The translations under genes and the position numbers were made by a program. Below the pieces are notes generated by a model. It saw only the letters and a program-made list of their open reading frames with translations, did not search any database and had not been told where the DNA came from. From positions 264,084 to 328,083 of the forward strand of contig JAWSVM010000007.1 of assembly GCA_033851915.1 (NCBI GenBank): 64,000 nt of DNA, in the 5' to 3' direction. The DNA is from UBA1672 sp033851915. GTDB lineage: Bacteria > Pseudomonadota > Alphaproteobacteria > Micavibrionales > Micavibrionaceae. Shown one piece after another: positions 1 to 9,565 of this stretch (position 1 is the stretch's first letter; each line of letters opens with the position of its first letter).

Positions 1-1522
1 TGCCAGTGAAATATTGCGCACGGTCAAACATAAATTGTTCACCTTTCTCGTATTTTGTTCTGATAATATGCCGAAGTTTTTGGTTTTTTCCAAAAAACGT
101 CATGAAATCAAATGCTTTCAATGTGCCAATGGGCAAATCCGCAACAAGTATTATGACTGAGGGTTTATAGTGTTCCAGATCATCGGCAACCATCTGTGTA
201 TATTTGTTTTTTAACTTTTGGTAGAGCACTCTTTCTTGTTTGTCTGTGCTTTTAAGCCCCGTTAGTATTTTAGGAATGAACCAAAGGCTGGGAAAGCGCG
301 AGGCGTGTGTATAGCCCATGTAAGCCGCTGTTGGGTTAATGATTTCGATATCGCCGTGGAAGGCAAAAAAGGTGCAGGGCTTGGTGCATTCTTTTTCCAG
401 AAATTGAGCAACGGGTAAATTAGGTATATCCGTTTGCTTTGGAAATCTGGTGTTGAGCGGCGTTTGCACATGTATAATGAAGGCAATGCATGTTATCGGG
501 ATAATGATTTGTGCAATTTGCAGGCGTTTGAAAAAATACGGAATCCGAAAACTTATTGAAAGTGTGAGTGCGCAAAGAAAAAAGGTGTAGATGGGGGTTA
601 TATGATTGAAAAACCCTTTCATTTGCACAAAATACGGAATTAAACACAGCAAAGCGCAGCAATATAAAAACAAAACAAAACTTTTCTTCTGTTTGTCTAA
701 ATCTTCCATAAATAATTCAAGAACACACATTGCCGCACAGGCAAACATATAGGTTTGGATTGATAATATCGCGGTAACGGGGGATGTGTTTGTGGCATAT
801 AATGTTAGAACATCAGGGAATATGATCTCTACATAATCGGAGAAGAATGTGAAGATGATGCCTATATAGGCTAGTGTCATGATGCTTAATGCCATGAAAT
901 CTATATTGAAGAAGGCGCCGAATTTTCTTTGGCGGATCATACGATCAAGTATAAAAATGGTTGGCAGAAGGCCGTAATGCGGTTTTACCAAAATACAGAG
1001 TGCGCCGATGATCATAACGGGGATAAGGATGGTTTTGCGTATATTGATATGCCTCGTCATTGCGTATTGGCACAGAACAAACGGGACGAGAGTGAGAATA
1101 ACGAAGTGCTCTCTTTCCGAGAAGAAAACCGTTGTACCCAGTGTGACGCTAAGAAAATAGCCGAGGATGAAAACTTTTTTCTCAGCTGAACTTAGAAACT
1201 CGAAAGGCTTTATGACGAAATAAGTGGTGAGTGTGGATAGGCATATGAAAATAAAGGTGAGATAGAATGATCCCACCGTTACGGGCAGGCCTAGGGCTTT
1301 TGCAAATAATATGTGCGGTGTATATGCAAGAATGCTAAGCGGCGGGTTCGTTTCATAGATGTGTTCGGAGAGTTTTTGACCGTCCAGCAATCGCTCTGCG
1401 GCGATGAGTAGCCATGAGATATTACCGTTCACCATATATTGTCCCTGAATAAGAATACAGGGAAGGATGATGCATATCAGTGCTGTAAAAAATACGAATA
1501 GATGCGAGATTTTGGTGTTCAT
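1..1522 (-). CDS. Polytopic membrane protein, glycosyltransferase-like (3' end outside window)
   Basis: An open frame starts with ATG at 1522 and runs without a stop to the left edge, about 507 codons. It is a paralogue of the next gene (1519-3126). Both share the ETNPPLSIL / DTNPPLSVL motif near residue 45, SEREHF / AERDHF, KPHYGLLP / KPHFGLIP, a QMKGF motif and GYTHASRFPSLWF / GHTYATRFPAFWF near the C-terminus. Many hydrophobic segments alternate with short loops, followed by a soluble C-terminal part. This architecture resembles the ArnT/PMT-like (GT-C) glycosyltransferases, but I do not recognise the exact family. Its ATG overlaps the stop of the upstream paralogue (ATGA), so the two are probably translationally coupled. 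The first loop has NGNISW where the paralogue has NCDVSW, so a possible acidic catalytic residue is absent here. Function is inferred from topology only. Confidence 0.8.
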   Translation of the reverse strand, partial: MNTKISHLFVFFTALICIILPCILIQGQYMVNGNISWLLIAAERLLDGQKLSEHIYETNPPLSILAYTPHILFAKALGLPVTVGSFYLTFIFICLSTLTTYFVIKPFEFLSSAEKKVFILGYFLSVTLGTTVFFSEREHFVILTLVPFVLCQYAMTRHINIRKTILIPVMIIGALCILVKPHYGLLPTIFILDRMIRQRKFGAFFNIDFMALSIMTLAYIGIIFTFFSDYVEIIFPDVLTLYATNTSPVTAILSIQTYMFACAAMCVLELFMEDLDKQKKSFVLFLYCCALLCLIPYFVQMKGFFNHITPIYTFFLCALTLSISFRIPYFFKRLQIAQIIIPITCIAFIIHVQTPLNTRFPKQTDIPNLPVAQFLEKECTKPCTFFAFHGDIEIINPTAAYMGYTHASRFPSLWFIPKILTGLKSTDKQERVLYQKLKNKYTQMVADDLEHYKPSVIILVADLPIGTLKAFDFMTFFGKNQKLRHIIRTKYEKGEQFMFDRAQYFTG

Positions 1523-3126
1523 TTTTGATTGCTTCCTATTTGTTCTGTGCCTTTTTTATACACATCCCACGTTATTATATGCTCAAAATCATATTTTGTA
1601 TCGCGATAGAAATATGCGCGATCCATGCTGAAGCTGCCGATAGATTTGTATGTAGAGAGAATATCGATCAGTTGCGGTGCATTTGCGGCAAAGCGCTTTG
1701 CGAAATTGGTTGGGTTATTATCCGCATCGCGCAGGATAAGAAGCAGGGAGGGCTTCATCGTTTTGAAATCATTGATGATGTACTCAGCGTAGCGTGTTTG
1801 GGCGTCTTCGATGGATTCGTTGTATTTGCTATGGGTGGCTGTTGGCACGTGTCCGTCAAAGGCGGGCTGGAACCAAAAAGCAGGAAAACGTGTTGCATAA
1901 GTATGGCCTGAGTAAAAGGCCAATTGGCTGGTGATGTCCATATTTTCATATGTCATGAAGTAAGAGCAGGGCTGTGTGCAATGCTGATCCAGATAGTCTG
2001 TGAATTCGTTTTTTTCGTAGTCTTTATGCGTTGGATAGTCGGGCCGCAGGGGAGAGAATGCATAAGATGAAACGAAGATCAGCGCAATGAATATGTGCAG
2101 TAAGGCATTTTCGCGAAGGGGTGTTTTGAGGTTTAACTTGCGTTGTGCAATATCGTAGAGCAAGACGCCGCCTAGTGGGAAGAGTAAGGCGTAGAATGGA
2201 AGGCGGTGATAGGTGAAACCTTTCATTTGAATGACGAAGACGGCCAAAGCGAGGAGGCTGCAAAAGGCAATCGCGGACAGGATTTTCCTTTTTCCTTCTT
2301 GTGGAATGAAGAAAGCAGCGGCAAGGCATCCCCCCGCAATGATGGCGTATATTTTTGCATAGAGATAGACTAAGTGCGGATCGTTGTAATTGAGGTAAAA
2401 ACGTAAAACATCAGGCAAGATCACAGTTATGAAGTCTTGGAAGAACACCCAAATAATGCCGACATATCCCACAGCAAACAGGGAGAGGATTATGAAGTCG
2501 GGGGATTTTATAACTCCTATAATTGTCTTGGAGGTGATTGCGCGATGAATAAATATAAACGCCGGAATGAGGCCGAAGTGAGGTTTAATCAGTAAGGCTA
2601 TCGCTCCGATAATAATGGTGAAATATTTCATTCCACATGGAACATTGTGTTTATACGTTATGCATAGCTGCGTTAGAATAAAGGGCAGGAGGGCAATGGC
2701 AATGAAATGGTCTCGTTCTGCAAAGTAGAGCGCGGGAATGATGGTTAAGGAACATAAAGAGCCTAAAGAGATCAAAAATCGTTCATTATCACTAAATATA
2801 CCAAAAGATTTGAGGGTTTTATACGTAATGATTACAAAAAGCGCGACAATGGATAATGTGCCCCAGAATATGACGTCATGTGTCGGGATGGAAAAGGATT
2901 CAGCCAAGAAAACAAAAGGGGCGTAGATTAAGACGCTTAATGGCGGGTTTGTGTCAAAGCACCCTTGTGACAGGGAAGAACCTGACATTATTCTTTTAAC
3001 ACAGATGGTTAGCCATGAAACATCACAGTTAACGCTTTTTTGATATTGGACGGATAGCCAAGGGATAAGGGCGATGGAAGATAAAATCCACAGATAGATA
3101 TTAAAGATATATCTTTTTCTATCCAT
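1519..3126 (-). CDS. Polytopic membrane protein, glycosyltransferase-like
   Basis: 535 residues starting MDRKRYIFNIY. The first two thirds contain roughly ten hydrophobic segments; the C-terminal ~170 residues are mostly soluble. The first periplasmic loop carries NCDVSWLT and DTNPPLSVL. An acidic residue in loop one is typical of GT-C polyprenyl-phosphate-sugar transferases, so a role in envelope glycan transfer is a reasonable inference, not a demonstrated one. It is the upstream member of a tandem paralogous pair and its stop overlaps the ATG of the next gene by four bases. It follows clpX on the same strand, 23 bases after the clpX stop, so co-transcription with clpX is possible. Confidence 0.8.
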   Translation of the reverse strand: MDRKRYIFNIYLWILSSIALIPWLSVQYQKSVNCDVSWLTICVKRIMSGSSLSQGCFDTNPPLSVLIYAPFVFLAESFSIPTHDVIFWGTLSIVALFVIITYKTLKSFGIFSDNERFLISLGSLCSLTIIPALYFAERDHFIAIALLPFILTQLCITYKHNVPCGMKYFTIIIGAIALLIKPHFGLIPAFIFIHRAITSKTIIGVIKSPDFIILSLFAVGYVGIIWVFFQDFITVILPDVLRFYLNYNDPHLVYLYAKIYAIIAGGCLAAAFFIPQEGKRKILSAIAFCSLLALAVFVIQMKGFTYHRLPFYALLFPLGGVLLYDIAQRKLNLKTPLRENALLHIFIALIFVSSYAFSPLRPDYPTHKDYEKNEFTDYLDQHCTQPCSYFMTYENMDITSQLAFYSGHTYATRFPAFWFQPAFDGHVPTATHSKYNESIEDAQTRYAEYIINDFKTMKPSLLLILRDADNNPTNFAKRFAANAPQLIDILSTYKSIGSFSMDRAYFYRDTKYDFEHIITWDVYKKGTEQIGSNQK

Positions 3127-3149
3127 GGTTTTTACCTGCTAGACCAGCG

Positions 3150-4493
3150 TTAGCTCGCCTCTTTTTCTTCTTCTTCTTTTTCTTTTTTAGAAGAAGATTC
3201 TGCCGCTTCTTTTAGAAGAGGGGATGATTTTTTCTTCTTTTTCTTTTTCTTCGCCTTTGATTTTTTGTATATGGGCGGTTCTTTGTTTTCAACAGTCGAT
3301 GCTTCAACAAGGATTTCTGTAACATCATCCATATCAGGAACATCAAACATTGAATCAAGGAGTATCTCTTCGATAATGGAGCGTAACCCACGTGCGCCTG
3401 ATTTTCTTTTGATAGCTTTTTTCGCAATGGCCGATAGGGCATCCTCAGAGAATTTAAGCTCTGCATCTTCCATATCAAACAGTTTTTGATATTGCTTGAC
3501 CAAAGCGTTTTTGGGCTGTGTCAGGATGGTGACAAGTGCATCTTCATCCAGATCTTCCAATGTCGCGATGACAGGCAAGCGTCCGATAAATTCAGGAATA
3601 AGACCATATTTGTGCAAATCTTCCGGTTGCAGGTCTTTGAGTAATTCACCAATGCCGCGCTCATCAGGGCCTTGAACTTCTGCGCCGAAGCCAATTGTTG
3701 TGCCTTTGCCACGCTCGGCAATAACTTTTTCCAGTCCGGAGAACGCACCACCACAAATAAACAGGATGTTGGAGGTATCAACTTGCAGAAATTCTTGCTG
3801 CGGATGTTTGCGTCCGCCTTGCGGAGGAACAGAGGCAATTGTGCCTTCCATCAATTTAAGTAAAGCTTGCTGCACGCCCTCACCAGATACATCACGGGTA
3901 ATAGACGGGTTGTCTGATTTGCGCGAAATTTTGTCAATCTCGTCAATATAGACGATTCCTTTTTGTGCGCGCTCGACGTTATAGTCAGAGGCTTGCAATA
4001 GCTTCAAAACAATGTTTTCAACGTCTTCACCAACGTAACCTGCTTCGGTTAATGTTGTGGCATCAGCCATTGTGAAGGGTACATCAAGAATACGGGCAAG
4101 TGTTTGGGCAAGAAGTGTCTTACCACAACCTGTTGGCCCAACCAGAAGGATATTTGATTTGGCCAGCTCAACGTCAGGGTTTTCTTCTGTGTGCTCCAAA
4201 CGCTTATAGTGATTGTGAACCGCAACGGATAGAACGCGTTTTGCATTTTCCTGTCCGATAACATAATCATCAAGAACGGCTTTAATTTCGCTTGGCGCAG
4301 GGACGCCGTCACCTGTGCGTACCAATTGGTTGGTGTCTTCATCACGGATGATATCCATGCATAGCTCAACACATTCGTTACAAATGAATACATTCGGCCC
4401 CGCAATAAGTTTGCGTACCTCATGTTGGCTCTTTCCGCAGAAAGAACAATATAGTGGATTTTTTGTATCGGATGAACCGGATGTTTTACTCAT
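3150..4493 (-). CDS. clpX: ATP-dependent Clp protease ATP-binding subunit ClpX
   Basis: 447 residues. The N-terminal C4 zinc finger uses Cys16, Cys19, Cys38 and Cys41. The AAA+ domain has a Walker A GPTGCGKT and a Walker B YIDEIDKI, and the C-terminal subdomain has GARGLRSI (sensor 2). ClpX unfolds substrates and feeds them to ClpP in the cytoplasm. Unlike many bacteria, no clpP lies beside it: the upstream neighbour is a divergent sufE. The last ~38 residues are an unusual low-complexity tail with a run of eight lysines followed by Glu/Lys/Ser-rich sequence, making the protein longer than the usual ~424 residues. Identification is secure; the tail has no obvious family counterpart. Confidence 0.98.
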   Translation of the reverse strand: MSKTSGSSDTKNPLYCSFCGKSQHEVRKLIAGPNVFICNECVELCMDIIRDEDTNQLVRTGDGVPAPSEIKAVLDDYVIGQENAKRVLSVAVHNHYKRLEHTEENPDVELAKSNILLVGPTGCGKTLLAQTLARILDVPFTMADATTLTEAGYVGEDVENIVLKLLQASDYNVERAQKGIVYIDEIDKISRKSDNPSITRDVSGEGVQQALLKLMEGTIASVPPQGGRKHPQQEFLQVDTSNILFICGGAFSGLEKVIAERGKGTTIGFGAEVQGPDERGIGELLKDLQPEDLHKYGLIPEFIGRLPVIATLEDLDEDALVTILTQPKNALVKQYQKLFDMEDAELKFSEDALSAIAKKAIKRKSGARGLRSIIEEILLDSMFDVPDMDDVTEILVEASTVENKEPPIYKKSKAKKKKKKKKSSPLLKEAAESSSKKEKEEEEKEAS

Positions 4494-4642
4494 GATGTGA
4501 GGCTTTCTATCCCTTTATGAATCTTTATATCTTTAATCTGCCAATTAGCGAGCCTATGTGCAAGCCCCTATGTTAAGGATTGTTGATTTTTGTTCAGAAT
4601 ATCCCTAAGTTTCTTTTCAAACAAATATTAGGTTTTTAATTT

Positions 4643-5047
4643 ATGTCGTTAGAATCAGTAAAAGAAGTGGTTGAGAATTTCTCTCTGTTTGATGATTGGG
4701 AAGAGCGTTATCGCTACCTGATTGACCTTGGGCGGGAATTACCGCAAATGGATGATGCGCTTAAAACCGATGAAAGTTTGGTGCGCGGGTGTACGTCGCG
4801 TGTTTGGCTGGTTGCGGCGGTTAAAGACGGTAAGTTCACCTTTGAAGCTGATAGTGATGCGCATATCGTGCGCGGGCTTGTGGCGTTGTTATTCTTTGCG
4901 TATCAAGATTGTACGCTGGAGGAAGTGCGTGGCATTGATATTGATGCAATGTTTAAAGAGATTGGCTTGGATCAGCATTTAAGTGCTAATCGCCGCAGTG
5001 GATTTTTTGCAATGGTTGAGCGTATAAAATCTTTTGCTTCCCAATAG
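4643..5047 (+). CDS. sufE: SufE-family cysteine desulfuration protein
   Basis: 134 residues, the usual length for SufE. The RGCTSRVW motif places the sulfur-accepting cysteine at position 50, and the C-terminal RRSGFFAMVERI segment is typical. SufE accepts persulfide sulfur from a SufS-type cysteine desulfurase for iron-sulfur cluster assembly. It is monocistronic and divergent from clpX, facing a convergent secreted-protein gene only 2 bases past its stop. No other suf gene is in the window. Confidence 0.95.
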   Translation: MSLESVKEVVENFSLFDDWEERYRYLIDLGRELPQMDDALKTDESLVRGCTSRVWLVAAVKDGKFTFEADSDAHIVRGLVALLFFAYQDCTLEEVRGIDIDAMFKEIGLDQHLSANRRSGFFAMVERIKSFASQ

Positions 5048-5049
5048 AA

Positions 5050-5736
5050 TTATTTGATTTTTGTTTCAGGCGCTTCTTTTTTAGATTCCGGTGCAGATTC
5101 GGATTTTGGTTTTTCTGGTGCTTCTATCGCGCCAGTTTCTTCTAAATCCAGAGTATAACCAATGGTGCGGAGAATTTTTGCGAAGTGTTCATCGGATTCG
5201 GCGGATTGTTCTCCGATGAGTTCAGCCTCTACAGACATGATGGATTTATCTGCGATCCAAAGTTGCGCGATATAGATTGTATTGTTTAACCCTTTGCGTC
5301 CACGTCCCAGAAGGCCGCTTTGACGATATGTTTCTTCCTGACGGCTGCTGATTTCATAGGCTTCGATTATAGTGTCTTTTGTCATCGCGCGCACTGTATC
5401 TTCCATAACTTTGGGAGTGAAGGCTTCATATACAGAGGGGGTAGAGCGGTTGCATATAATTTCTACAGTTATCGTTGTGGAGAGGTCAAACACCTTTGTA
5501 TAGGAGACTAAGTTGAAACATGTATCTTCGGTTTTGCCCTCGCATTTACGACTGATGTGGGGTTTTTCAGGGAATTGAGCGGTAAACTGACAGTAATTCG
5601 GTGAATATTTGGCGGTTTCCAGCTGAGTTTGTTCTGTCGTTTCAGGTGCAGCAGGTGTTTCTTTCGCTGTTTCTTGTGCCATCACGGGGGCAGAAAAAGT
5701 TACAATCAGGCATAATACGCGCAATAATTTCATCAT
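5050..5736 (-). CDS. Secreted protein of unknown function
   Basis: 228 residues with a clear signal peptide ending near VMAQE (about residue 21), a Pro/Thr/Glu-rich linker, and a core containing four cysteines (YCQF, RKCEG, DTCFN, EIICN) that could form two disulfides in the periplasm. The C-terminus is again low complexity and rich in Glu, Pro and Lys. I do not recognise the family. The ATG is one base past the hisS stop, so translation is probably coupled to hisS, although no functional link is evident. Confidence 0.8.
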   Translation of the reverse strand: MMKLLRVLCLIVTFSAPVMAQETAKETPAAPETTEQTQLETAKYSPNYCQFTAQFPEKPHISRKCEGKTEDTCFNLVSYTKVFDLSTTITVEIICNRSTPSVYEAFTPKVMEDTVRAMTKDTIIEAYEISSRQEETYRQSGLLGRGRKGLNNTIYIAQLWIADKSIMSVEAELIGEQSAESDEHFAKILRTIGYTLDLEETGAIEAPEKPKSESAPESKKEAPETKIK

Positions 5737-5737
5737 G

Positions 5738-7075
5738 TTATTTTGTCCATTCTTCAGGTGACGCTTTGTCTTGCGTGCCTTCTTTCATGTCTTTAACTTC
5801 GTGGTCTTGCCCATCCTCGAAAGGCGGGAACCAGACATAGGGTATGCCTTTTTTCTGTGCATAGGCAAGTTGTCTTTTGATTTTGGATGCGCCGTGGAAG
5901 GTCTCGACGTTATAGCCACGTTTGCGCAGCGTTTGCGCCGTTGTCATCATTAGGGGGCGTGATTCTTCATTTGGCAGGACGACCAGAATATCAGCAGGTG
6001 ATACGCCGGACACGGGAAGTTGGTTTTTTAGGCGGATACGGTCAAACAAGCGGGAAAAGCCGATGGATATGCCAACGCCCGGTAAATGCTTGTTAATATA
6101 ATTGCCTGCCAAATCATCATAACGCCCACCTGAACAGATAGAGCCATAGGATGGGTCATCAAGAAAACGGGTTTCATAGACAGTGCCTGTATAGTAATCG
6201 AGGCCGCGTACGATGGATAAGTCGGCAACAACCGCATTATCGGGCAGGTGTTGTAATTGATCTAAAACGAAGGATAGCTCTTCTATGCCTTCTTTCATGG
6301 TGTCATTTTGATTGGCTGTTGGTATGCCATTGATGAGTTCTTTGGATGTGGATACTTTAATTAAAGCCAGCGATAGAATGGTATCGATATTCTTATCACT
6401 AAGGCCAATACCTGCAAGTTCACTTGCAACGGTGTTTTTATCCATCTTATCCAGCTTATCAATCCAGCGTGTTACTTCTGTAATATTTTCAATTCCGAGA
6501 CCTTCAAGCAGGCCAATCAGAATTTTGCGGTTTGAAATCTGGATTTGAATTTTCTCATCTTCCATACCGGGCAGGCTGGATAGGATTTCCCAGATGATGG
6601 CGGGCATTTCCGCGTCAAAATGCAGGGGCAGAGAATCAACATTAATCACGTCGATATCACATTGATAAAATTCACGAAAACGTCCGGCTTGCGGGCGTTC
6701 ACCGCGCCAGACACGTTGCATTTGATATCGTTTGAACGGGAAAACCAGTTCGTTAAAATGTTGCGCAGTATAACGGGCGAGGGGCACTGTTTGGTCAAAG
6801 TGCAAAGCGAGGCGGGCTTCTTTGTCGCCTTCTTCTTTATGCAAGCGTTCCAGAACGTACATCTCTTTATCTGTGTCCGCGCCACCATCGCCGCCTTTGG
6901 CGTTTATGGCATCTAACGCCTCAACGCTCGGCGTTTCGATGGAGCAAAAACCATAGCTTTCAAACACGCGGCGAATATGGTCGAACCATTGTTGCTCTGC
7001 GCGTCTGGTTTCGGGAAGCCATTCAGGGAATCCGCTGATTGGCTTTGGTTTGTATATTCTTTTCTTTTCACTCAT
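5738..7075 (-). CDS. hisS: Histidine--tRNA ligase
   Basis: 445 residues of a class II aminoacyl-tRNA synthetase. Motif 2 is seen in WRGERPQAGRFREFYQCD, and the histidine-specific signature RGLDYYTGTVYE is present, followed by the C-terminal anticodon-binding domain with DILVVLPN. It charges tRNA-His in the cytoplasm. The C-terminus ends in a short charged extension (EVKDMKEGTQ). It lies downstream of cobT on the same strand with a 46-base gap and is followed immediately by a secreted protein gene. Confidence 0.97.
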   Translation of the reverse strand: MSEKKRIYKPKPISGFPEWLPETRRAEQQWFDHIRRVFESYGFCSIETPSVEALDAINAKGGDGGADTDKEMYVLERLHKEEGDKEARLALHFDQTVPLARYTAQHFNELVFPFKRYQMQRVWRGERPQAGRFREFYQCDIDVINVDSLPLHFDAEMPAIIWEILSSLPGMEDEKIQIQISNRKILIGLLEGLGIENITEVTRWIDKLDKMDKNTVASELAGIGLSDKNIDTILSLALIKVSTSKELINGIPTANQNDTMKEGIEELSFVLDQLQHLPDNAVVADLSIVRGLDYYTGTVYETRFLDDPSYGSICSGGRYDDLAGNYINKHLPGVGISIGFSRLFDRIRLKNQLPVSGVSPADILVVLPNEESRPLMMTTAQTLRKRGYNVETFHGASKIKRQLAYAQKKGIPYVWFPPFEDGQDHEVKDMKEGTQDKASPEEWTK

Positions 7076-7121
7076 AAGACTTTGTTACTGGATGATTGTG
7101 GTTGGCGCAAGGGGAAAGCCC

Positions 7122-8993
7122 TTATTGCTCGTCAAATAATTCTGTTAGCTGGGTTGTTAGGGCTTCGGCAAGTTCGTCTGCATCTGAAATGGTGATGGCC
7201 TTTTCATAGTATTTCGTCACGTCATGGCCGATACCAATCGCGGTTAGCTCTACGTTTGATTTGGCCTCTATCCATTTAATGACGCCGCGTAAATCCATTT
7301 CCAAAATATTGTGTGGATTAACGGACAGGGTCGAATCATCAACAGGCGCGCCGTCAGAAATGACCAGCAGGATTTTGCGCTCTTCGGGGCGGCGGGAAAT
7401 GCGGTTATAGGCCCAGACCAACGCTTCGCCATCAATATTTTCCTTGAGCAAGCCTTCCTTCAGCATAAGTCCAAGGTTCTTACGGGCGCGGCGGATGGGG
7501 GCGCTGGCGTCTTTATATATAATGTGGCGAATATCGTTCAGGCGGCCTGGTTTTTCGGGGCGGTCATTGGCCATCCAAAGTTCTCGCGATTTTCCGCCTT
7601 TCCATGTGCGTGTGGTGAAGCCGAGGATTTCTGTTTTGATGCCGCAACGCTCCAACGTTTGGGCGATGATGTCGGTGCTGGTCGCGGCAATGGTGATGGG
7701 ACGACCGCGCATAGAGCCGGAATTATCGATCAGCAGCGTGACAACCGTATCTTTGAACGGCATTTCCTTTTCTTGCTTAAAGGTCAGCGGCACATTGGGG
7801 TTTGCAATCACACGGGCGAGGCGAGCGGCGTCAAGGATGCCTTCCTCCAGATCGAATTGCCAGCTGCGGCGTTGGCGCGCCATTAATTTTCGTTGTAGGC
7901 GGTTGGCCAGCTTGGTGATGATATTTTGATGATTGGAGAGTTGGTTATCCAGCAGTTCGCGCAGACGTTCAAGCTCAAACGAGTCGGCGAGGTCTTCGGC
8001 TTTGATTTCTTCATCGAACTGCGTGGTGTAAACGCGGTATTGTCCCTCGGTGAAATTCACCAGATCTTGTGATCGATTGGGCGGCAGAGGGATATTCTCC
8101 TCCGTCATCATGTCATCGGATTCGATATCATCCATGATGTCATCCATATCCATATCAAAGGATTCGTCTGATTCGGCGGTTTCTGAAGATTCGCCTGCGG
8201 GGGATTGTTCTTGTTCCTGTTGGTCTTGCGCGTCACTGTCGGGGGACTCTTGCGCCTCATCAGGCGTGTTTTCATCGTCGTCCTCTTGGGTTTTCAGGTC
8301 GTGTTCTTCATCGCCGTCGGGGTCAATTTTCAAGTTCAATGCAGAGAGCAGCTTTCGCGCCGCTTGAGTGTATGATTTCTGATCGTGGATAAGATTTTTC
8401 AGGTGATCGAAATTCACCTGCTGTAATTGCTCTGTAATCCATGGTTTCCAAAGTTTGACGAGCTTTGTTGTTGCAGGTGGCGGGATGCGCCCTGTCATTG
8501 TGCAGCGTGCAACAATATGCAGCGCATCGGCGAGGGCGACGTCCTCACGTTCTCTGATATCACCAAAGCCGCGTCTGATGGCTTTGGCCTCTAAGACCGC
8601 ATCAAGATTATCGGCAACGCCATCCATGCTTAATATACCAATAGAATCACAGCGTGCTTGCTCTAATGCGTCCAGCGCGGCTTGTGCTTGCAGGTTGCTT
8701 TGGCCGTTATTGCGGTGTAACTGTCTGTTGTGATGGGCGATTTTTAGGGCATATGTGTCGGCGCACCCACGGATAAGGGCGCGTTTTTCTGCGGGCATAT
8801 CAGGGGTGGGGGCAGGGATGCGTGGATAGTCTAAATCTCTAATTTCACCTGTTGGCATCTCGGTTTCGGAATAGGTGACCTCCAGATCGGCCTTGCGCGA
8901 AATTGCCCGCATGACAGAGGATGTATTGGTTTTGAACTGTTCCGGATTTTGTGTGCTCATTATAAGGGGATCGTATCGCATTTCTTGTTTCAT
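7122..8993 (-). CDS. cobT: Cobaltochelatase subunit CobT
   Basis: About 623 residues. The N-terminal region is followed by a strongly acidic, Asp/Glu/Ser/Gln-rich linker (roughly residues 225-315), then a C-terminal von Willebrand A domain with the MIDAS motif DNSGSM. CobT and CobS form the AAA+/VWA motor that, with CobN, inserts cobalt in aerobic cobalamin synthesis. The start is uncertain: an in-frame TTG at 8999, ATG at 8993, ATG at 8981 and ATG at 8960 are all possible, and none has a strong ribosome-binding site. CobS (9566-10639) lies upstream but an opposite-strand gene sits between the two, which is unusual because the pair is normally adjacent. No cobN is seen in the window. Confidence 0.95.
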   Translation of the reverse strand: MKQEMRYDPLIMSTQNPEQFKTNTSSVMRAISRKADLEVTYSETEMPTGEIRDLDYPRIPAPTPDMPAEKRALIRGCADTYALKIAHHNRQLHRNNGQSNLQAQAALDALEQARCDSIGILSMDGVADNLDAVLEAKAIRRGFGDIREREDVALADALHIVARCTMTGRIPPPATTKLVKLWKPWITEQLQQVNFDHLKNLIHDQKSYTQAARKLLSALNLKIDPDGDEEHDLKTQEDDDENTPDEAQESPDSDAQDQQEQEQSPAGESSETAESDESFDMDMDDIMDDIESDDMMTEENIPLPPNRSQDLVNFTEGQYRVYTTQFDEEIKAEDLADSFELERLRELLDNQLSNHQNIITKLANRLQRKLMARQRRSWQFDLEEGILDAARLARVIANPNVPLTFKQEKEMPFKDTVVTLLIDNSGSMRGRPITIAATSTDIIAQTLERCGIKTEILGFTTRTWKGGKSRELWMANDRPEKPGRLNDIRHIIYKDASAPIRRARKNLGLMLKEGLLKENIDGEALVWAYNRISRRPEERKILLVISDGAPVDDSTLSVNPHNILEMDLRGVIKWIEAKSNVELTAIGIGHDVTKYYEKAITISDADELAEALTTQLTELFDEQ

Positions 8994-9112
8994 ACGCAAT
9001 GGCTATGTCATTGGTTGTGCTATTATTTGACGTGTGGTGCTGAATAATGTTACAAAGTCTCAAAATAAATAAGCAATATTACTGGTGATAATTAATATAG
9101 GGAAATACGCAC

Positions 9113-9550
9113 ATGTCTTGGTTTAAAAATGTTTGGAGTGGCGGGCTTGGCGTTATTACGTTTACTGCAGCTCTTGTTGTTACACCGATTGTTAGTGTCT
9201 ATAACGGCGTTGAAGAGATGATGGAAGATAACCCGCAAGGCGTTAGTGACTGGGGACAGTTTAAAGAAGGTGCCAGTTTTGGGCTTATTGATGCGAAAGA
9301 CGGTTTAACGCCTGAATCTACGGCAGATGCGGTTTATGACAGTGGAAAAGCTGTTGGTGAAGGGGCTTTACGTTTTGGCGATCGTCTGTTGGAACGTGCA
9401 TCAGACGATCTTGAAGGTGTATCTGATCGGTTTAAGGATGTATCAGTTAGCGCGGACAGCATATTTCAAACAGAAACACAGACCAACCGTTTCCTTAATC
9501 CAGATGCGGATTATTCTTTACCGGAAGATCCGCCAGAGCCTAATCAATAG
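9113..9550 (+). CDS. Small protein of unknown function with one membrane segment
   Basis: 145 residues with one probable membrane segment (about residues 11-28, GLGVITFTAALVVTPIV), followed by an amphipathic, acidic region with DRLLERASDDLEGVSDRFKD. A purine-rich AGGGAAA precedes the ATG. It has no recognisable family. It is encoded on the plus strand between cobS and cobT, both on the minus strand, so it interrupts the usual cobS-cobT arrangement. The membrane segment and amphipathic tail suggest a membrane-associated protein, which is inference only. Confidence 0.7.
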   Translation: MSWFKNVWSGGLGVITFTAALVVTPIVSVYNGVEEMMEDNPQGVSDWGQFKEGASFGLIDAKDGLTPESTADAVYDSGKAVGEGALRFGDRLLERASDDLEGVSDRFKDVSVSADSIFQTETQTNRFLNPDADYSLPEDPPEPNQ

Positions 9551-9565
9551 GCTTTACCTCAATTA

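Noticed and set aside
262..1189. Small frames inside the left-edge gene on either strand
   Set aside because: The minus frame from 1522 is open to the edge and homologous to its neighbour, so the others are shadows, not fragments of a broken gene.
8050..8367. Ser-rich plus-strand frame across the cobT acidic linker
   Set aside because: It is the complement of Asp/Glu-rich codons and has no ribosome-binding site or family match.
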